NCBI GenBank assembly: GCA_032622095.1
Contig: CP136063.1
Location: 90,249,980 to 90,313,979, forward strand
Source of the DNA: Siphonodentalium dalli
Lineage: Eukaryota > Mollusca > Scaphopoda > Gadilida > Siphonodentaliidae
Direction: 5' to 3'
DNA: 64,000 nucleotides
Positions 1-11,890 of this stretch are shown piece by piece (position 1 is the first letter of the stretch; every line of letters starts with the position of its first letter). The position numbers and the translations under genes were made by a program. The notes under the pieces were generated by a model, which did not search any database, was not told where the DNA came from, and saw only the letters and a list, made by a program, of their open reading frames with translations.

Positions 1-553
1 TCCAAAGGCATGGGATTAAATTGGTGAATTAATTGGGTTTAATATCGCTCCAAACAAATTTACCAGTACATAACACAACATTTTGGAATGATTTAAACCA
101 AATTTGGTGTGGTGACTCGGGGTACCCTGACTGAGTTATAAATGGTGTTAGTTTATAAAATTTTGTTAACTTTAAAAAAAAAATTATATTGAACAAGGAG
201 CTCAATCTAAAACTGAATTAAAAAAAAGAAGTGCAATTGATGGTGTCCTATAACATTATGGACTGATGATATGGAAATAACCTACCAATTCAGTGGTGTA
301 AGTTTGTAACAATAATTATGCTTCAGCCCAATTAATATGAATCAAGCTGAATTGGGATTGAGAGCAATTAGATTGTGCTTCAGTGCAATTGGATTGAGCT
401 TCAATGCAATTGAATTGTGCTTCAGCACAATTAAATTGCGCTGAAACTCAACTATTAATATATGTGAATTTGGCCTCCCATATGAATCGGGGTACCCTGA
501 GGGATATTATAATGGCGTTAGATTTTCAAAATGTATTTAAAAGCAAATTAACT
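1..553. other. AT-rich non-coding with short repeats
   Basis: Contains a ~24-bp degenerate tandem (TGCTTCAGTGCAATTGGATTG-like, 325-450) and two copies of CGGGGTACCCTGA with similar flanks (117 and 488). No coding signal seen. Confidence 0.5.
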
Positions 554-2003
554 TCATTTAAATTGATGTGAAACACTCTGGTAGGGTGATCAAATAGAAA
601 TGGAGAACAATCATCCTCAGAGTAGTTATTTTTACAAATATTATGATTCAAATTGACAACACACATCCACACTCTTATATATTAACAAGCAGTCGCAGAC
701 GACGGTATCCCCCACCAAATTTTGCAGTTGGGGAAGTGCATTCTCAATAATGTTTGCGTTCTCAGTATGTGCTAAACAAGAGGTGGGATTTTGTCAAAAA
801 GCCTGGCTTGCGAACTCATTTTAGGTACTGACATTTGTGGAAATTAGCCATGTGACATCGTCCATTTGCACCAAAATTAATAAACAAAATCCAATAACTC
901 TGCTGAAAATATCGGCCTGACCTGGTTTGCGAACTCGTTCTAGATACTGGTCATGTGGACTCATATACCAAAAATCTTTGAAATCCGTTGACATTTGTAG
1001 AAATGAGCCCTGTGACATCGTCCATTTGCACACGAAAAAATAAACAAAGTCCAATAACTCTGCTGAAAATATCCGGCCGGACCTGGTTTGCGAACTCGTT
1101 CTAGATACTGGTCATGTGAACTCATATACCAAAAATCTTTGAAATCCGTTGACATTTGTGGAAATGAGCCCTGTGACGTCGTCCATTTGCACACAAAAAA
1201 ATAAACAAAGTCCAATAAGTCCACCTAAAATATCCGGCCGGACCTGGTTTGCGAACTCGTTCTAGATACTGGTCAATTGAACTCATATACCAAATATCTT
1301 TGAAATCCGTTGAGATTTGTGTAAATGAGCCCTGTGACGTCGTCTATTTGCTATTTGGTAAATTTGACAAAAATAATAAACAAAGTCCAATAACTCCGGT
1401 AAAAATATCCTGCCGGACCTGGCTTGCGAACACTTTCTAGGTAATGGTCAGGTGAACTCATATACCAAATATCTTTGAAATCCGTTGAGATTTGTGGAAA
1501 TGAGCCCTGTGACGTCGTCTATTTGCTATTTGGTAAATTCGACAAAAATAATAAACAAAGTCCAATAACTCCGGTAAAATTATCCGGCCGGACCTGGCTT
1601 GCGAACTCATACTAGGTAATGGTCAGGTGAACTCATATACCACAAATCTTTGAGATCCATTGACATTTGTTCAAGTTATGACTCTTAAAATTCAGGATGG
1701 ACGGACGGACAGAACCTATTCCTATATCCCCCCCGCAAATTTTCAATTTGGCGGGGGATAATTATATGCAGTGTCCCTTGATGGCGAAATTGTTTTCGTT
1801 TGTTTATCCCTGACAGTTGCGTCCTGACTCAAGAAGTAAATATTTACAATTAAGCGTAGTTCAGACAAAGTTTTCTATGGAATCGTATGATTGATTTCTT
1901 TAATTTTCGGCGATGTTAGTAGAATGTTACATTTATCCAGTTGGCTTAGCACCGGAATACTAACTTATCAATTTCACGCACCCAAACAAGTCCATAATAT
2001 ATC
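554..2003. repeat. dispersed repeat copy 1, split by an insertion
   Basis: 554-694 and 1768-2003 match the continuous copy at 23287-23655. The ~1.07-kb insertion between them is flanked by GCAGT on both sides (689-693 and 1768-1772). Confidence 0.75.
695..1767. mobile_element. tandem-repeat-bearing insertion (161-175-bp units)
   Basis: About five units begin at CCTGGTTTGCGAACTCG (921, 1082, 1243, 1418, 1593), spaced 161, 161, 175 and 175 bp. The element starts with a short CCCCCACCAAATTTTG hairpin and ends with GGACGGACGGACAG followed by a CCCCCGCAAATTT/GGCGGGGG hairpin. Confidence 0.65.
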
Positions 2004-2146
2004 TTTAAAAGAAACAAAAACAATGTGTTTTGTATTGTTAAATTGAGAAGGAGTTCAATGAACTTCAATCTAAAACAAACATTTCAAAAATTAAATAAAA
2101 AAAATAAAAAATTGTTTTTATTATTATCAATATTCCTCAGGCCTAA

Positions 2147-2240
2147 GCAGAATGAGAGTCCCCAGAGGGTGAATTTGGTGATGCTATCATGTCATGTGGG
2201 ATAGCATCACTAAATTCACCCTCTGAGGACCTCATACTGC
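2147..2240. repeat. 94-bp palindromic repeat (family F)
   Basis: GCAGAATGAG..CCCCAGAGGG..GAATTTAGTGATGC folds back on its complement. Other copies: 3787-3872, 5513-5608, 6271-6363, 46349-46440, 46641-46733 and a half copy near 46830-46898. Confidence 0.75.
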
Positions 2241-2298
2241 AAATGTCAGAAATTAATGCTCAATATGCCGCACTGAATCAGATGCTATTTTGGTTTAA

Positions 2299-2690
2299 CC
2301 CTTTCATGACGGGAGCTGCGCTGGTGTAGTATTAAAGGTACTCAATCCGATCAGACACTCCTAAATTACCATTTATTTGGTTTCGGGGGTTACAAATATT
2401 TGATTCGAGTCGATAAACCCACCCGTCAAAGCTCAGATTGATCAGATATTGATTTTTGGGCAACAAACAATTGAAATTACAAACTTCAAAAATTGATATC
2501 TGATCACTCTGAACTTTGATGGGTAGGTTCCTCGACTCGAATCAAATATTTTTTACCCCCGAAGCCACAGAAATAGTAATTTAGGAGCGTTTGATTGGAT
2601 TGAGTACCTGTAAAGATCATGCGCCAGTATTCTTTATATTTAAGAGAATGCACTGACTAACAAGGTCAAGGTGAATATTGTGTATTCTAT
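2299..2690. mobile_element. MITE-B copy interrupted by MITE-A
   Basis: Starts TTAA-CCCTTTCATGACGGGAGC, like the copy at 58372. MITE-A occupies 2336-2609, and its TTAA target corresponds to ATTAAAG in the uninterrupted copy. The right end runs into another repeat tail near 2690. Confidence 0.6.
2336..2609. mobile_element. MITE-A copy, short form
   Basis: Terminal repeats AGGTACTCAATCC / GGATTGAGTACCT, flanked by TTAA and a mutated GTAA. The interior is largely palindromic. Confidence 0.7.
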
Positions 2691-3284
2691 TATATATTTT
2701 GGAACTTCTGTCTGTCTGTCTGTATGTACATATGTGTGTTATAGACTCGAAAACTGCTTGACCGATCCGACTAAAATTTGGTGTGTATGCCTACTTTGAT
2801 CCCAGGAACAATATGGGTGGGTCCAATTTCACATGTGACCGTGACCTCACTCATATACCCCCCCCCCCCAATTCTCTTCGAGAGTGAGGGTATAATGACT
2901 GTGTTTTAAGTGAATAATTAGGTGTACCTTGTAATTGGACATTTGAAACAGAATGTACTTGACCGCTGTTCAGACAAGTGCTTTCTGTGTCTGAATGCCC
3001 TCTCACTCAGTAATTTTAGCTAACATCTGTCAGTCTAAATTTTAGCAAGAACAGCATATATACATGTGGCTACTTTTAATATGACAACAAATGTGAGTAT
3101 AAGCACCTTATTCCACAAGTGCAGCCATCTAGACCCCTGAAAGGTTAATATATAGAATCCTATACATGTCCTCAATTGGACAAAACTGTTCACTTGATGT
3201 CAAAGGTCTATTAGTATTGTTAGAGTCAGTTAGACCTGTGTTATTCCATTGGCTATTCACCATTAGCCACATCAACAGGTGCTA

Positions 3285-3499
3285 CAGTAATGCTCTAAGT
3301 AATCGACTCCTTAACCACAGCAGAATTATGGGTAACTTTTCAGGATTTAGTCGGAAATATGGCTTGTTGCCATTCATCGGAAAGCTCTCCCCGACAGAGC
3401 TTTCCAATGAATGGCAACAAGCCATATTTTCGACAAAATCCTGAAAAGTTACCCATAATTCTGCTGTGGTTAAGGAGTCGATTACTTAGAGCATTACTG
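3285..3499. mobile_element. MITE-D foldback, 215 bp, mariner-like
   Basis: A near-perfect palindrome with ends CAGTAATGCTCTAAGTAATC, flanked by TA. CAGT ends plus TA targets are typical of Tc1/mariner-derived MITEs. Confidence 0.75.
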
Positions 3500-3786
3500 T
3501 AGTTACACCATCCCAGTTATTGCAACTTTAAACAGAAATTATAGTGTCGTTGACTTTATAGTAGGTTACATGTTAGATGTCACATTCCAATTCAGTAAAA
3601 GCATCACATTCAGTTCGAAGATAACAGTGTTTATATCTCCGTCAAGGAAAATACCTTTAGTCACCTGCTGGGTCTGAAAACACATTTCACACATACAGTT
3701 TGAAATTCATTAGGGGGAGGGTAATGACTATATAAGTGCATTAATTAATCATACTTACAAGTCTGCAAATAGTGTGTCTGTCATTT

Positions 3787-4110
3787 GCAGAATGAGGTCC
3801 CCAGAGGGTGAATTTAGTGACAGTGGGCTAGCATCACCAAATTCACCCTCTGCTTAGGACTCATATTCTGGGAAGTACCTATAGTCTCAAATTAACAATG
3901 CTTTAGTTACTTTTCCCTTCTTGGAAGTTTCTAAATCCCCTAATTTGCAGAAGATAAAATGCATTATCAAGGCGACTAATGGGTGAACAACACCAACTTC
4001 AACTGGGCAACTTCAAACTGATCTTACGCCTATGCCTCATCCATAAATTCACCCTCTGGGGACCTCATTCTACAAATGAGATACACTGTTTGCAAGCTTG
4101 CATACTTAAC
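3787..4110. repeat. family F palindrome plus long flank
   Basis: The palindrome and ~230 bp after it (GGAAGTACCTATAGTCTC ... CTTCAACTGGG) recur at 46349-46740 and, interrupted by the LINE, at 5513-6363. Confidence 0.65.
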
Positions 4111-4689
4111 TGAATGAACAGGCCATCTGGCTTTAATAGTGTTCATAGTTTGTCATGTTTAACCTTCCGCATTCAAAGTTCCTGATTGGCAACCTGATCA
4201 ACAATAATGCAAAAGTTTTCACTTGTAATCCTATCATTCTGATGCGTCAATCATGCCATATCCTGTTTAGTCTGTTTATTGTCTTAAGATGCACAAAAAG
4301 TCCTTGAACAGGCAAAAGAAAATAATTTCAACCCACAAACAAAATAATACATTTGTCCCAACAATCTGCTATACAAATGTATCTAATTTGTTTGCAGACC
4401 CTCCAAATCCACTTGTAATATTCCGCAAAACACAGATACGTGTACTCATATCAATAGTCAAATAGGTTGATACTTGACAAATTAAATTTCGTTGTGTTCT
4501 TGATCCATATATGCCAGATTCCTATTCTTATACTAATTTTAGTCCACAAATAAAGTTATCATCCGGAAACCATTTCCGGACGCACGCATGGACGCACAGA
4601 CAGACACCGGCTATTTTAATAGTCCCCCGAAATTATTTTTTCAGGGGACAAATACTGGTAAATGTGTGATTCTGGAAAAGTCTGCAGCG

Positions 4690-4842
4690 ATATGTAATGC
4701 TCAGATGCTTGTCGCCATTCATCGGAAAATTCTCACTGATAGCTTTCCGATGAATGGCAACAAGCCATATTTCCGACTAAATCCTGAAAAATTACCCATT
4801 ATTCTGCTGTGGTTAAGGAGTCGATTATTTAGGGCATTACTG
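4690..4842. mobile_element. MITE-D copy, left end decayed
   Basis: Right arm matches MITE-D and ends GGGCATTACTG-TA. The left arm is partly lost. Confidence 0.6.
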
Positions 4843-5022
4843 TATGTATTTCCCTAAGTTGCCAACCAACCAACACTGGGGGCCTGGGCCCTGTAATTGG
4901 ATTTTCTATCAGCACATGTGGAAGTTGAATTAAAAAATAACTGGATACCACTGACATGCATTGCATGAAAAAACATACAGCAATTATTCCAAGCAAATAG
5001 GATGTACATCAGCCAACAAATT

Positions 5023-5078
5023 CTACCAAATATTTAACAGAAGATCTGAAAATGTCTGCGCCAGCTAAAGCTGGGACT
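5023..5078 (-). CDS. possible terminal exon of the membrane-protein gene
   Basis: A TTTTGTTGACAG acceptor is followed by a frame that fits the phase left by exon 2 and reads 17 further residues to TAG. The segment is short and low in information, so the real next exon may lie beyond the left edge. Confidence 0.2.
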
Positions 5079-5301
5079 GTCAACAAAACAGTGTAAAGTT
5101 AGTGTATGATGCCAAGTAAGCCGCAGCATAAGAAAAGCTTCATTATTTCATTCAATAACTCAAAATCATTGCTGCAACTATTTATTAATCTTATATCTGA
5201 CAAAATGAACTGCACAAATTTGCAAATGAAAAATACCCTTCAAAATCGTCATGTTATGAGAAAGAAACCGTTTTGACCAAATATAGCTATCTTTAACTTA
5301 C

Positions 5302-5459
5302 CTTTCCTAATTTGTTCACTCAAATCATCAATCTTCTGTAGGAGAAAGTAGTATCCCAGTCCAAGTCCACAAACAAGTCCAATTAGAAGCAGTACAGTGA
5401 ATATCTTCATTCCATTCCATATTGAACAGCCATGACTAACTGTATTATACAACCTCTTC
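5302..5459 (-). CDS. membrane-protein gene, second coding exon (transmembrane)
   Basis: This 158-nt exon lies between GCATTGCAG and GAAAG|GTAAGT. It contains the membrane segment. A palindromic repeat sits 54 nt upstream of the acceptor. Confidence 0.5.
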
Positions 5460-8400
5460 CTGCAATGCGAATGGCCATCATAATCAAGCCTGAATTTAGT
5501 ATGTCTGACATTTGCAGAATGAGGTCCCCAGAAGGTGAATTTAGTGATGCTATCCCGCAAACTGGGCTAGCATCACCAAATTCACCCTCTGGCACCCTCA
5601 TTCCGCTGGGCCTCATCTTCTAGGAAATAACTATAGTCTCAAATTAACATTGTTTTTCATTACTTTTTCCCTTGTCAGTTTCTATATCTCCTATTTTGCA
5701 GAAGATAAATTGCATGATTGGGGTGACTCTAGATAGATAGATAGATTTATTCAGCAAAAGACGCCCCATTAAAGGGACAGGTTGCCATGTATAATAATAT
5801 TAACAGTGTATCATGTGACATCATACAATATATTGACATTACATACATTGAATAATAGTGATAATATATATATATATATTCATAAATTGCGTATATTTTT
5901 ATCTGTAGAGTGAGTTATCATACATGATTCAACACACGAAATTTGTCTAGTTTAGCTGTGATCTGGCCTCGAATAACCGCTTGACTACGTTGCAGATTTG
6001 GGAGCATATCTGAGCTGTGTCATTGGCTAATATATGTGTGAGTTGGTCCAATCTACTCATCAATCGAAAATTGATAAAATTGTCACCCATAATTTTAATG
6101 AGTTCATTCCGTATAGGAAGAAATGTTGGACAAATCAATTAGGAAATGCCTCTCATCATCGATGGCTTCGTCATTACACATAACACTATATGATTTATGA
6201 ATATCTGACACCAACTTCAACTGGGGAACTTCAATCTGATCCTAGGTCTCTCATAGTTGTTCAGGCCTAAGCAGAATGAGGTCTCCAGAGGGTGAATTTG
6301 GTGATGCTAGCCCACCATGTGGGATAGCCTCACTAAATTCACCCTCTGGGGACCTCATTCTGCAAATGTCACACACATTAAATTCAGACTTGATTCAATT
6401 GCAACTGTGATTGATTTAGCACCTGAGAGTGTATAATCTTACTTGCACACATATTTTTACTGGAAGAAATTGATCTTGTATAATCATTATTCAGCCCTGT
6501 ACATTTATTTTATTTGTGTTGGCAAATGAGTTGGGTTGCTCGTTATCCCATCTTGTCAACCTCGACTCAACTGCGATTCCAGTTGGTGTAAACATATTTA
6601 TTTTCCAATAATATGACATCTATACATTACAATTACCATTGATTGATACAGAAGAGAGTTTTAGTCGGGTGATAAAATAATTCCGGTAGCCAACTTAAAG
6701 TTTGAAGTTTAAACTATTTTTCACAATTATTTCTGAGTGAATCGTCACCATATAGGTCTCCATTTTGTTCTAGGCATCCTGTGAAGGAAACTGGTGTCCT
6801 GAAAAATAAGTGCATGTGTTCTGACATACCTTTTTTAAGAACACCGGTTTTCCGGATTCCAATTTGACAATTATAAATGGCGACGATTCACTAGGAAATA
6901 ATTGTGAATAAATGGTTTAAACTCTGATAATTTGGTGACCAGAATGATTTTATCGCTGCAGAAATGTTGATCAGTGAGTTATTGATATAAAACAGGTGCC
7001 ATATGGCGATATGCCCCGTTTTGTGTTGAGTGCGTTTATTTGAGATATGTTTGTCTAGGTGTTGTGGAAATGCGTTCATTTCTTTTACTTTGCTGTTGTT
7101 GAAACCTTTAGAAATTTGATTGAAACCTGATTTTTTTTTACTTTTATGTCCAGTAACTGTGCTGAGACCTCAGGCAACTACGGATGACATTCAATGGACA
7201 ACACAGGCCCTTCTAAATGTTGATTACTAACTGGTAATATATATTTTTAAATTCATTAGTCCACTTACTCTAGGTAAATGGAAAGGTATGTATCAACCAT
7301 TTCTGAATGATATTGAATTATATTGACCACGAACAGCACAAAAATATGTTAAGTAGATATTATCATACAATTTACCATCAAGCTTTTACACAGGTTCCTC
7401 TATATAATGTTGTCAGAATCAATGTATCTCACTAGTATTGTGTCTATTATTCAACAAATATTAATAATTTTTCGGTCATTAACAGCTCCCGTCAACCATC
7501 AATCATGCTCAACTATTACCTTTCCTGATATGATGATGATGGGGCAATATGATGATCAGACCTATGTTAATGAAACTGTCCTCACACGATATGATGTTTA
7601 ATCGTGTTATTATTAATAAAATACTTCACTGCATGTACTTTTCGATTGATGCTTCCACATGTCCATGCCTGATAATTCTAAGCTCATGAGATATATAACA
7701 CCTGACACCTAGCACAAACCGGTAGTACATTAAAAACACATTTTATGTGGAGCCGACCTGGGCTTACACTTTATAGTGTGTCCCAAATACGGAAACGGAA
7801 TAGAAAACCGATATTGGTGATGCTATTTTCTCCCTGCCTGTAGGGACCATCTTAGTAAAAATAATGGTTGAAATATAACAACTAAAATGACAAATAATTC
7901 AAGAAGAGGGCATCCTACAACAATTGTGACATTGGATTCTTGTTTCCCATAATTAGAAGCATCTGTTGAAGTATTAAATAGTGGTAAAATGTAATATTTG
8001 AAACAATTTGAGAAACTTTTAAAACTCTTGGGTCGATTTTAGTTAACTTCCAATATTTTATATTCATGACTTCTCCTTGATGTAATAGATAGATATTTAA
8101 TATTTAATTAATTAATTTAATATCTCACGATCTGTCACAGTTTAGAAGGACACAAACAAAATTATATCTACCATATTGCACTTAAGCTCAACAGCCATTA
8201 CAAGTTTTCTCCACTAGAAGATCAAATGAGGTTCATATCAGGTTTGGTCACATACATGTAGTCATCCTGCAGACAATTCTATAATTGAAATTACAGTTTT
8301 TAAAGGTACTCAATCCATAAAGAGGGTCCCCATCTCAACAGATTCCAACAACAACAGAGGGTCCTATATTACTATTTCTTTGGCTTTGGGGGTAAAAAAT

Positions 8401-10626
8401 ATTTGATTCCAGTCAAGGAACCCATCAAACAAAGCTCAGAGTTATTAGATATTGATTTTTGAAATGTGTTAATTGCTCGAGATGAGTACTAATAACTGCC
8501 GTCAATTTGGTAACCTGCTCGAGATTTTACGCCAAAGCTCTATTCAAACAGACAAGGATGGATAACTCTATAATCAAGTGGTAATAATAACGAAATTTTG
8601 ACTGTCTTCTGGGCCAGAAAGAATTCCCGATAATGAAAAATAATAGATTTCTAAAATCGATATCTAACAAATCTGAGCTTTGATGGGTGACTTCCTCGAC
8701 TCGAATCAAATATTTTTGACCCCCGAAGCCATTGAAATAGTAATTGAGAGGAGTTTTATCGGATTGAGTACCTTTAAATGCAGGGACTTTTTTAGGTGTC
8801 CTCAGGGTCCGGTATTCGGACCCATTCCCAATGGGAAAAAGGCACCTTTATTCCCAATTTTCAACCGCCAAATTCCCAATTGCAGGCAGGTAAATAATAC
8901 CATCAGGTTTATTGAATTATTATAAATTTTCCGACGTTTTGTACACTCAGTCGATCGATAAACGGCTGAAAACCCGTAGTAAATCAGCGACATCGGGAAC
9001 CTGCATAGTATAATGTACACGCGGCGACCTAACTATTAGCTTAACATGCGTGTTACCTCTCCTCTACCAGTCAGCGCATTTATGAAAGAGGGAGGATAAC
9101 TTGCTGATTTATATAAAACACGTTTTTCCATAGAAGTTTGGTGAATGTCTTGAATCCTTCCGTTGTTATCTGTGAATTTTCAACTTACCTGAGGCTGAGA
9201 AATGGACCTCAATGGGCTGGGATTTTACTCCATCTTTGAGTTACCTGTGTTTAAGTCGCGTTATACACCGAAAATTATGGTACATGTATTAGTACTATTT
9301 ACTTGTCACAAGTTGTGTGTAACAGTGATTAATTTAATTTTTCTAAAACATGGAAAATTCCCAATTTTGGTCTGTAAAGACACATTTTTCCCAAATCGAA
9401 GGGACTCGGACCCATTCCCAAAATAGGTAGAAAAATCCTTGAAATGCGCTGAAGCGCAATTCTTGCCCACATAATGTTAAATGCATTGCACTTTTAAGTA
9501 CAATTGAATTTGTGTACATCTAATTGATAATTGCACTTAATTTTAATTAAGCACAATTAATTACGCTTAAGTCCAAATATTTAATATTTTGCATCTGAGA
9601 ACTGTAACCAGTGGATAAAGCACCTCAGTGTACTAACAACAACAAGTAACCTTATTTCTGTGAGCAGTCGGCCCTGCGCGAAGTCGGCCCACGCGAAGTC
9701 GGCCCCATTAATTAGAAGGGATTAAATCAGCTTAATTTTATTGAGATAGTGTTTTTGTTGGCTAATTGTGAGGTCCCCAACTTAAATTTGATTGATTTAG
9801 TGTAGGCTAATTGTGAAGTCCGCAACATTTTCAATTTCTTAGTTGTAATAACAAAATGAACTTCACTTATGGGCAGTCACTGACAGCGGGTCAGTTATAA
9901 TAACAATGATAGTTGCTGACAGACAATTAAAGAAAGCGCTAAGTACTGTATATTTGCTGTTTAGCGCGAACGAAGCAATTAGCTCATTATTCTCACTACG
10001 GATTTATAGATGTATATAAGGTTAGCCCAGCTATCCGATTTTCATACATTCCTCAATTCGGCACAATTCCTGTTGACTACGTTTACTGCAAAGCTCTTGT
10101 CAGAGAATGACAAGAGTACATAGAATGCGACAGATTTTATCGGCTACTTCTCGCTGGACTCATTGAATTTGTTATTATTATATTGTCATTTTTATTATTA
10201 TCAGTTTCATATTTCAAATCAATATGAAATGAAGAGTTATTTTAAACAATGGTTCTTTTATATATGGGGCCGACTTCGTATGGGGCCGACTTCTCCTGTA
10301 TTCAGATACACCAAATGACCAAGTTGACCAACCAACCATGGCATTATTGCATTAATTTGAAAACAACAAAACGGCCTCCCATAGTTTATAAGACTGCATC
10401 ATCGATTGATAGTTTGTTGTCAAGGGAATTGATGTAAACATTTTCTACAAGTGAATGTTCAAATGATTGTCACTTACTTTTTCGCACTTTGACTTTTCTT
10501 CGACAAGTTGCCTTTCATTCGAGGTACATTTAACAGCACGTCTGAATCGCTATCTGATCCGGAATATAGGATATTCATATAATCTTGGGACGGTTCCTTG
10601 TTCGGGCCATTAAGTAAAGATGTCAT
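5302..10626 (-). CDS. probable small single-pass membrane protein gene (exons 1-2, partial)
   Basis: Not a family I recognise. Exon 1 (10478-10626) starts at an ATG in good context and encodes 49 residues plus two bases before GTAAGT. The peptide is polar, with an acidic Ser/Asp run (SGSDSDSDV) and a Lys-rich end. Exon 2 (5302-5459) follows a TTGCAG acceptor, supplies the missing base, and encodes 52 residues plus one base before GTAAGT. It holds a ~20-residue hydrophobic segment (IFTVLLLIGLVCGLGLGYYF) followed by a short heptad-like QKIDDLSEQIRK. Phases 2 and 1 fit exactly. This predicts a type II (N-terminus inside) membrane protein with a coiled coil beyond the membrane. A promoter-like ETS motif lies upstream. 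The 5.0-kb intron is full of repeats. Confidence 0.5.
5513..6363. repeat. family F repeat interrupted by a LINE 3' end
   Basis: Two palindromes at either end with the usual spacer between them, broken at 5727-6200 by the LINE fragment. Confidence 0.6.
5729..6200 (-). mobile_element. 5'-truncated LINE 3' end with (TCTA)n tail
   Basis: The minus strand reads CNDEAIDDERHFLI and, one base out of frame, CPTFLPIRNELIKI. This is the zinc-knuckle-like end of many non-LTR retrotransposon ORF2 proteins. A stop, a 3' UTR with AATAAA and a TCTA microsatellite follow. The fragment begins just before the Cys motif. It interrupts a dispersed repeat whose uninterrupted versions are at 3860-4080 and 46440-46620. 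It is a dead copy. Confidence 0.65.
6370..8300. other. non-coding, no feature recognised
   Basis: AT-rich sequence. Only short ORFs without homology or splice context. A CCAGTAACTGTG scrap at 7152 matches the end of the foldback at 19816. Confidence 0.4.
8304..8773. mobile_element. MITE-A copy, 470 bp, full length
   Basis: AGGTACTCAATCC ends with intact TTAA on both sides (8300-8303, 8774-8777). TTAA duplications fit piggyBac- or Kolobok-type transposases. Confidence 0.75.
8781..9441. mobile_element. hAT-like non-autonomous element, tentative
   Basis: Starts CAGGGACTTTTTTAGG and ends with the complement of CAAGGATTTTTCTACC. CAGGG ends are common in hAT elements. No clean 8-bp duplication remains. 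Confidence 0.4.
9665..10297. mobile_element. element with repeated GAAGTCGGCCC ends
   Basis: Three copies of a (G/C)AAGTCGGCCC-like motif at the left and two inverted copies (ATGGGGCCGACTTC) at the right enclose 0.6 kb without coding potential. Confidence 0.45.
10478..10626 (-). CDS. membrane-protein gene, first coding exon
   Basis: This 149-nt exon has start ATG at 10626-10624 and donor AAAAA|GTAAGTG. Too short for a simple ORF scan, but it has a start, a splice donor, biased composition (Ser/Asp, then Lys) and an upstream promoter motif. Confidence 0.5.
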
Positions 10627-10710
10627 GATGGCTAATATATACTATGCGCCTTCAAACCAAAACAATAACAATAAAAGTTCCAAAGTTTTGACAGAACAAC
10701 GTCGACGTGT

Positions 10711-10720
10711 GACTTCCGGG
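10711..10720 (-). promoter_or_regulatory. ETS-type CCCGGAAGTC motif upstream of exon 1
   Basis: The core CCGGAAGT of ETS/GABP sites lies about 85 nt upstream of the exon 1 ATG on the same strand. Such sites are typical of TATA-less housekeeping promoters. Seen in sequence; the function is inferred. Confidence 0.4.
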
Positions 10721-11605
10721 TTTAGTAACGCCGAAGTCCAGACACAACAGTCACATCACACACACATTTCGGTATAAATTTATCTGCCGTATTTTTCCGG
10801 CCACAGCATTTCTGCCTCTTTTTTTTTACAAGGATTTACCATTGACTAACTAATAACATCAAACTCCGTGCAGGGTTTATCCCCCATTGATAACTCGATA
10901 CGAAAGTGCGCCAGGTTTTACATAACAGGAAATGGCAGGGTTGGCGGAAGAATTGGAAGGACAAGGGAATCATGTTACTGTATCCGCATTAAATTAATAA
11001 AGGGACGGGCGGTCTTCGTTGTCGATTATAGGCTAACTTAGAAATAACATTTATCAGATTATGATAAGTTCCTCATGAGTATACTAATGTTACACCATAA
11101 TGTTGATAAGAATGCGATATTATTCACAAAACACGTTTTGTGTCAGAGAAAATGCAGGTCGAGTAGAAATCTACCAGAAATTGATCCAATGAAAGTCTTG
11201 ACGAATACAATGTCACGGCCAAAACTGGTTGCACCATCTGGTCTGATTGCAGACTTTGTTCAGCCGGTGTGCCCAGTAAATGTCCAGAATGTTTCTGTTC
11301 TGATACATGTAACTTTGGATACAATCAACTGATCTAGTCGGGTGATATTCCAAAATGAAATATTGTCCTTCAGGGACAAGCATGTGTTTAGTTTGAATAC
11401 ATTTAAAATATATATATTTTAGCTGCAGCTTGACAACGCCAGGTGGTGGGAATTTGGGTCGTATGATATATAGTTACCTTGTCTTATATATCTTTGGGTG
11501 GTGAGGTCTATTGTGCAAAATACCCGTGGTTCACCGTATAGAGCGACGAAGATTGCATAGCTTGCGAAATATAAGCTATACAGAGAACGAATGATGAAGA
11601 TATAA

Positions 11606-11890
11606 TTTCCAACAGTTAATCATCGTCGATTCAGGACGGATGTGATTGAGACTTTTAAGATTTTCAGAATCACTATAACATCAATGAAAAGGACTTTTTT
11701 TTCCAGAAAGCACTCTCCACAAAAACACGCGTTGAAAGTCGGGAGATACTTGCTCACGCAACGAAACGTATTAACGTGGAATAGCCTTCCCGATATGATA
11801 GTGGAAATAACATCTTTGGATTATTTCAAAACAATGATCACGCCCGATAACCCTACATGCTGGTGGCTGTGGGTAGGCATATTGCTGTAG
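11606..11890 (+). pseudogene. LINE (CR1-like) reverse transcriptase C-terminal fragment
   Basis: One frame reads HRRFRTDVIETFKIF, then about 25 residues later FS-like residues and RNVLTWNSLPDMIVEITSLDYFK. This order (R-x-R-x-D-x-IE-x-FKI ... R-x-V-x-x-WNSLP-x-x-V-x-x-x-SL-x-x-FK) is the usual end of CR1/L2-type ORF2. No other part of the element is seen. Confidence 0.65.
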
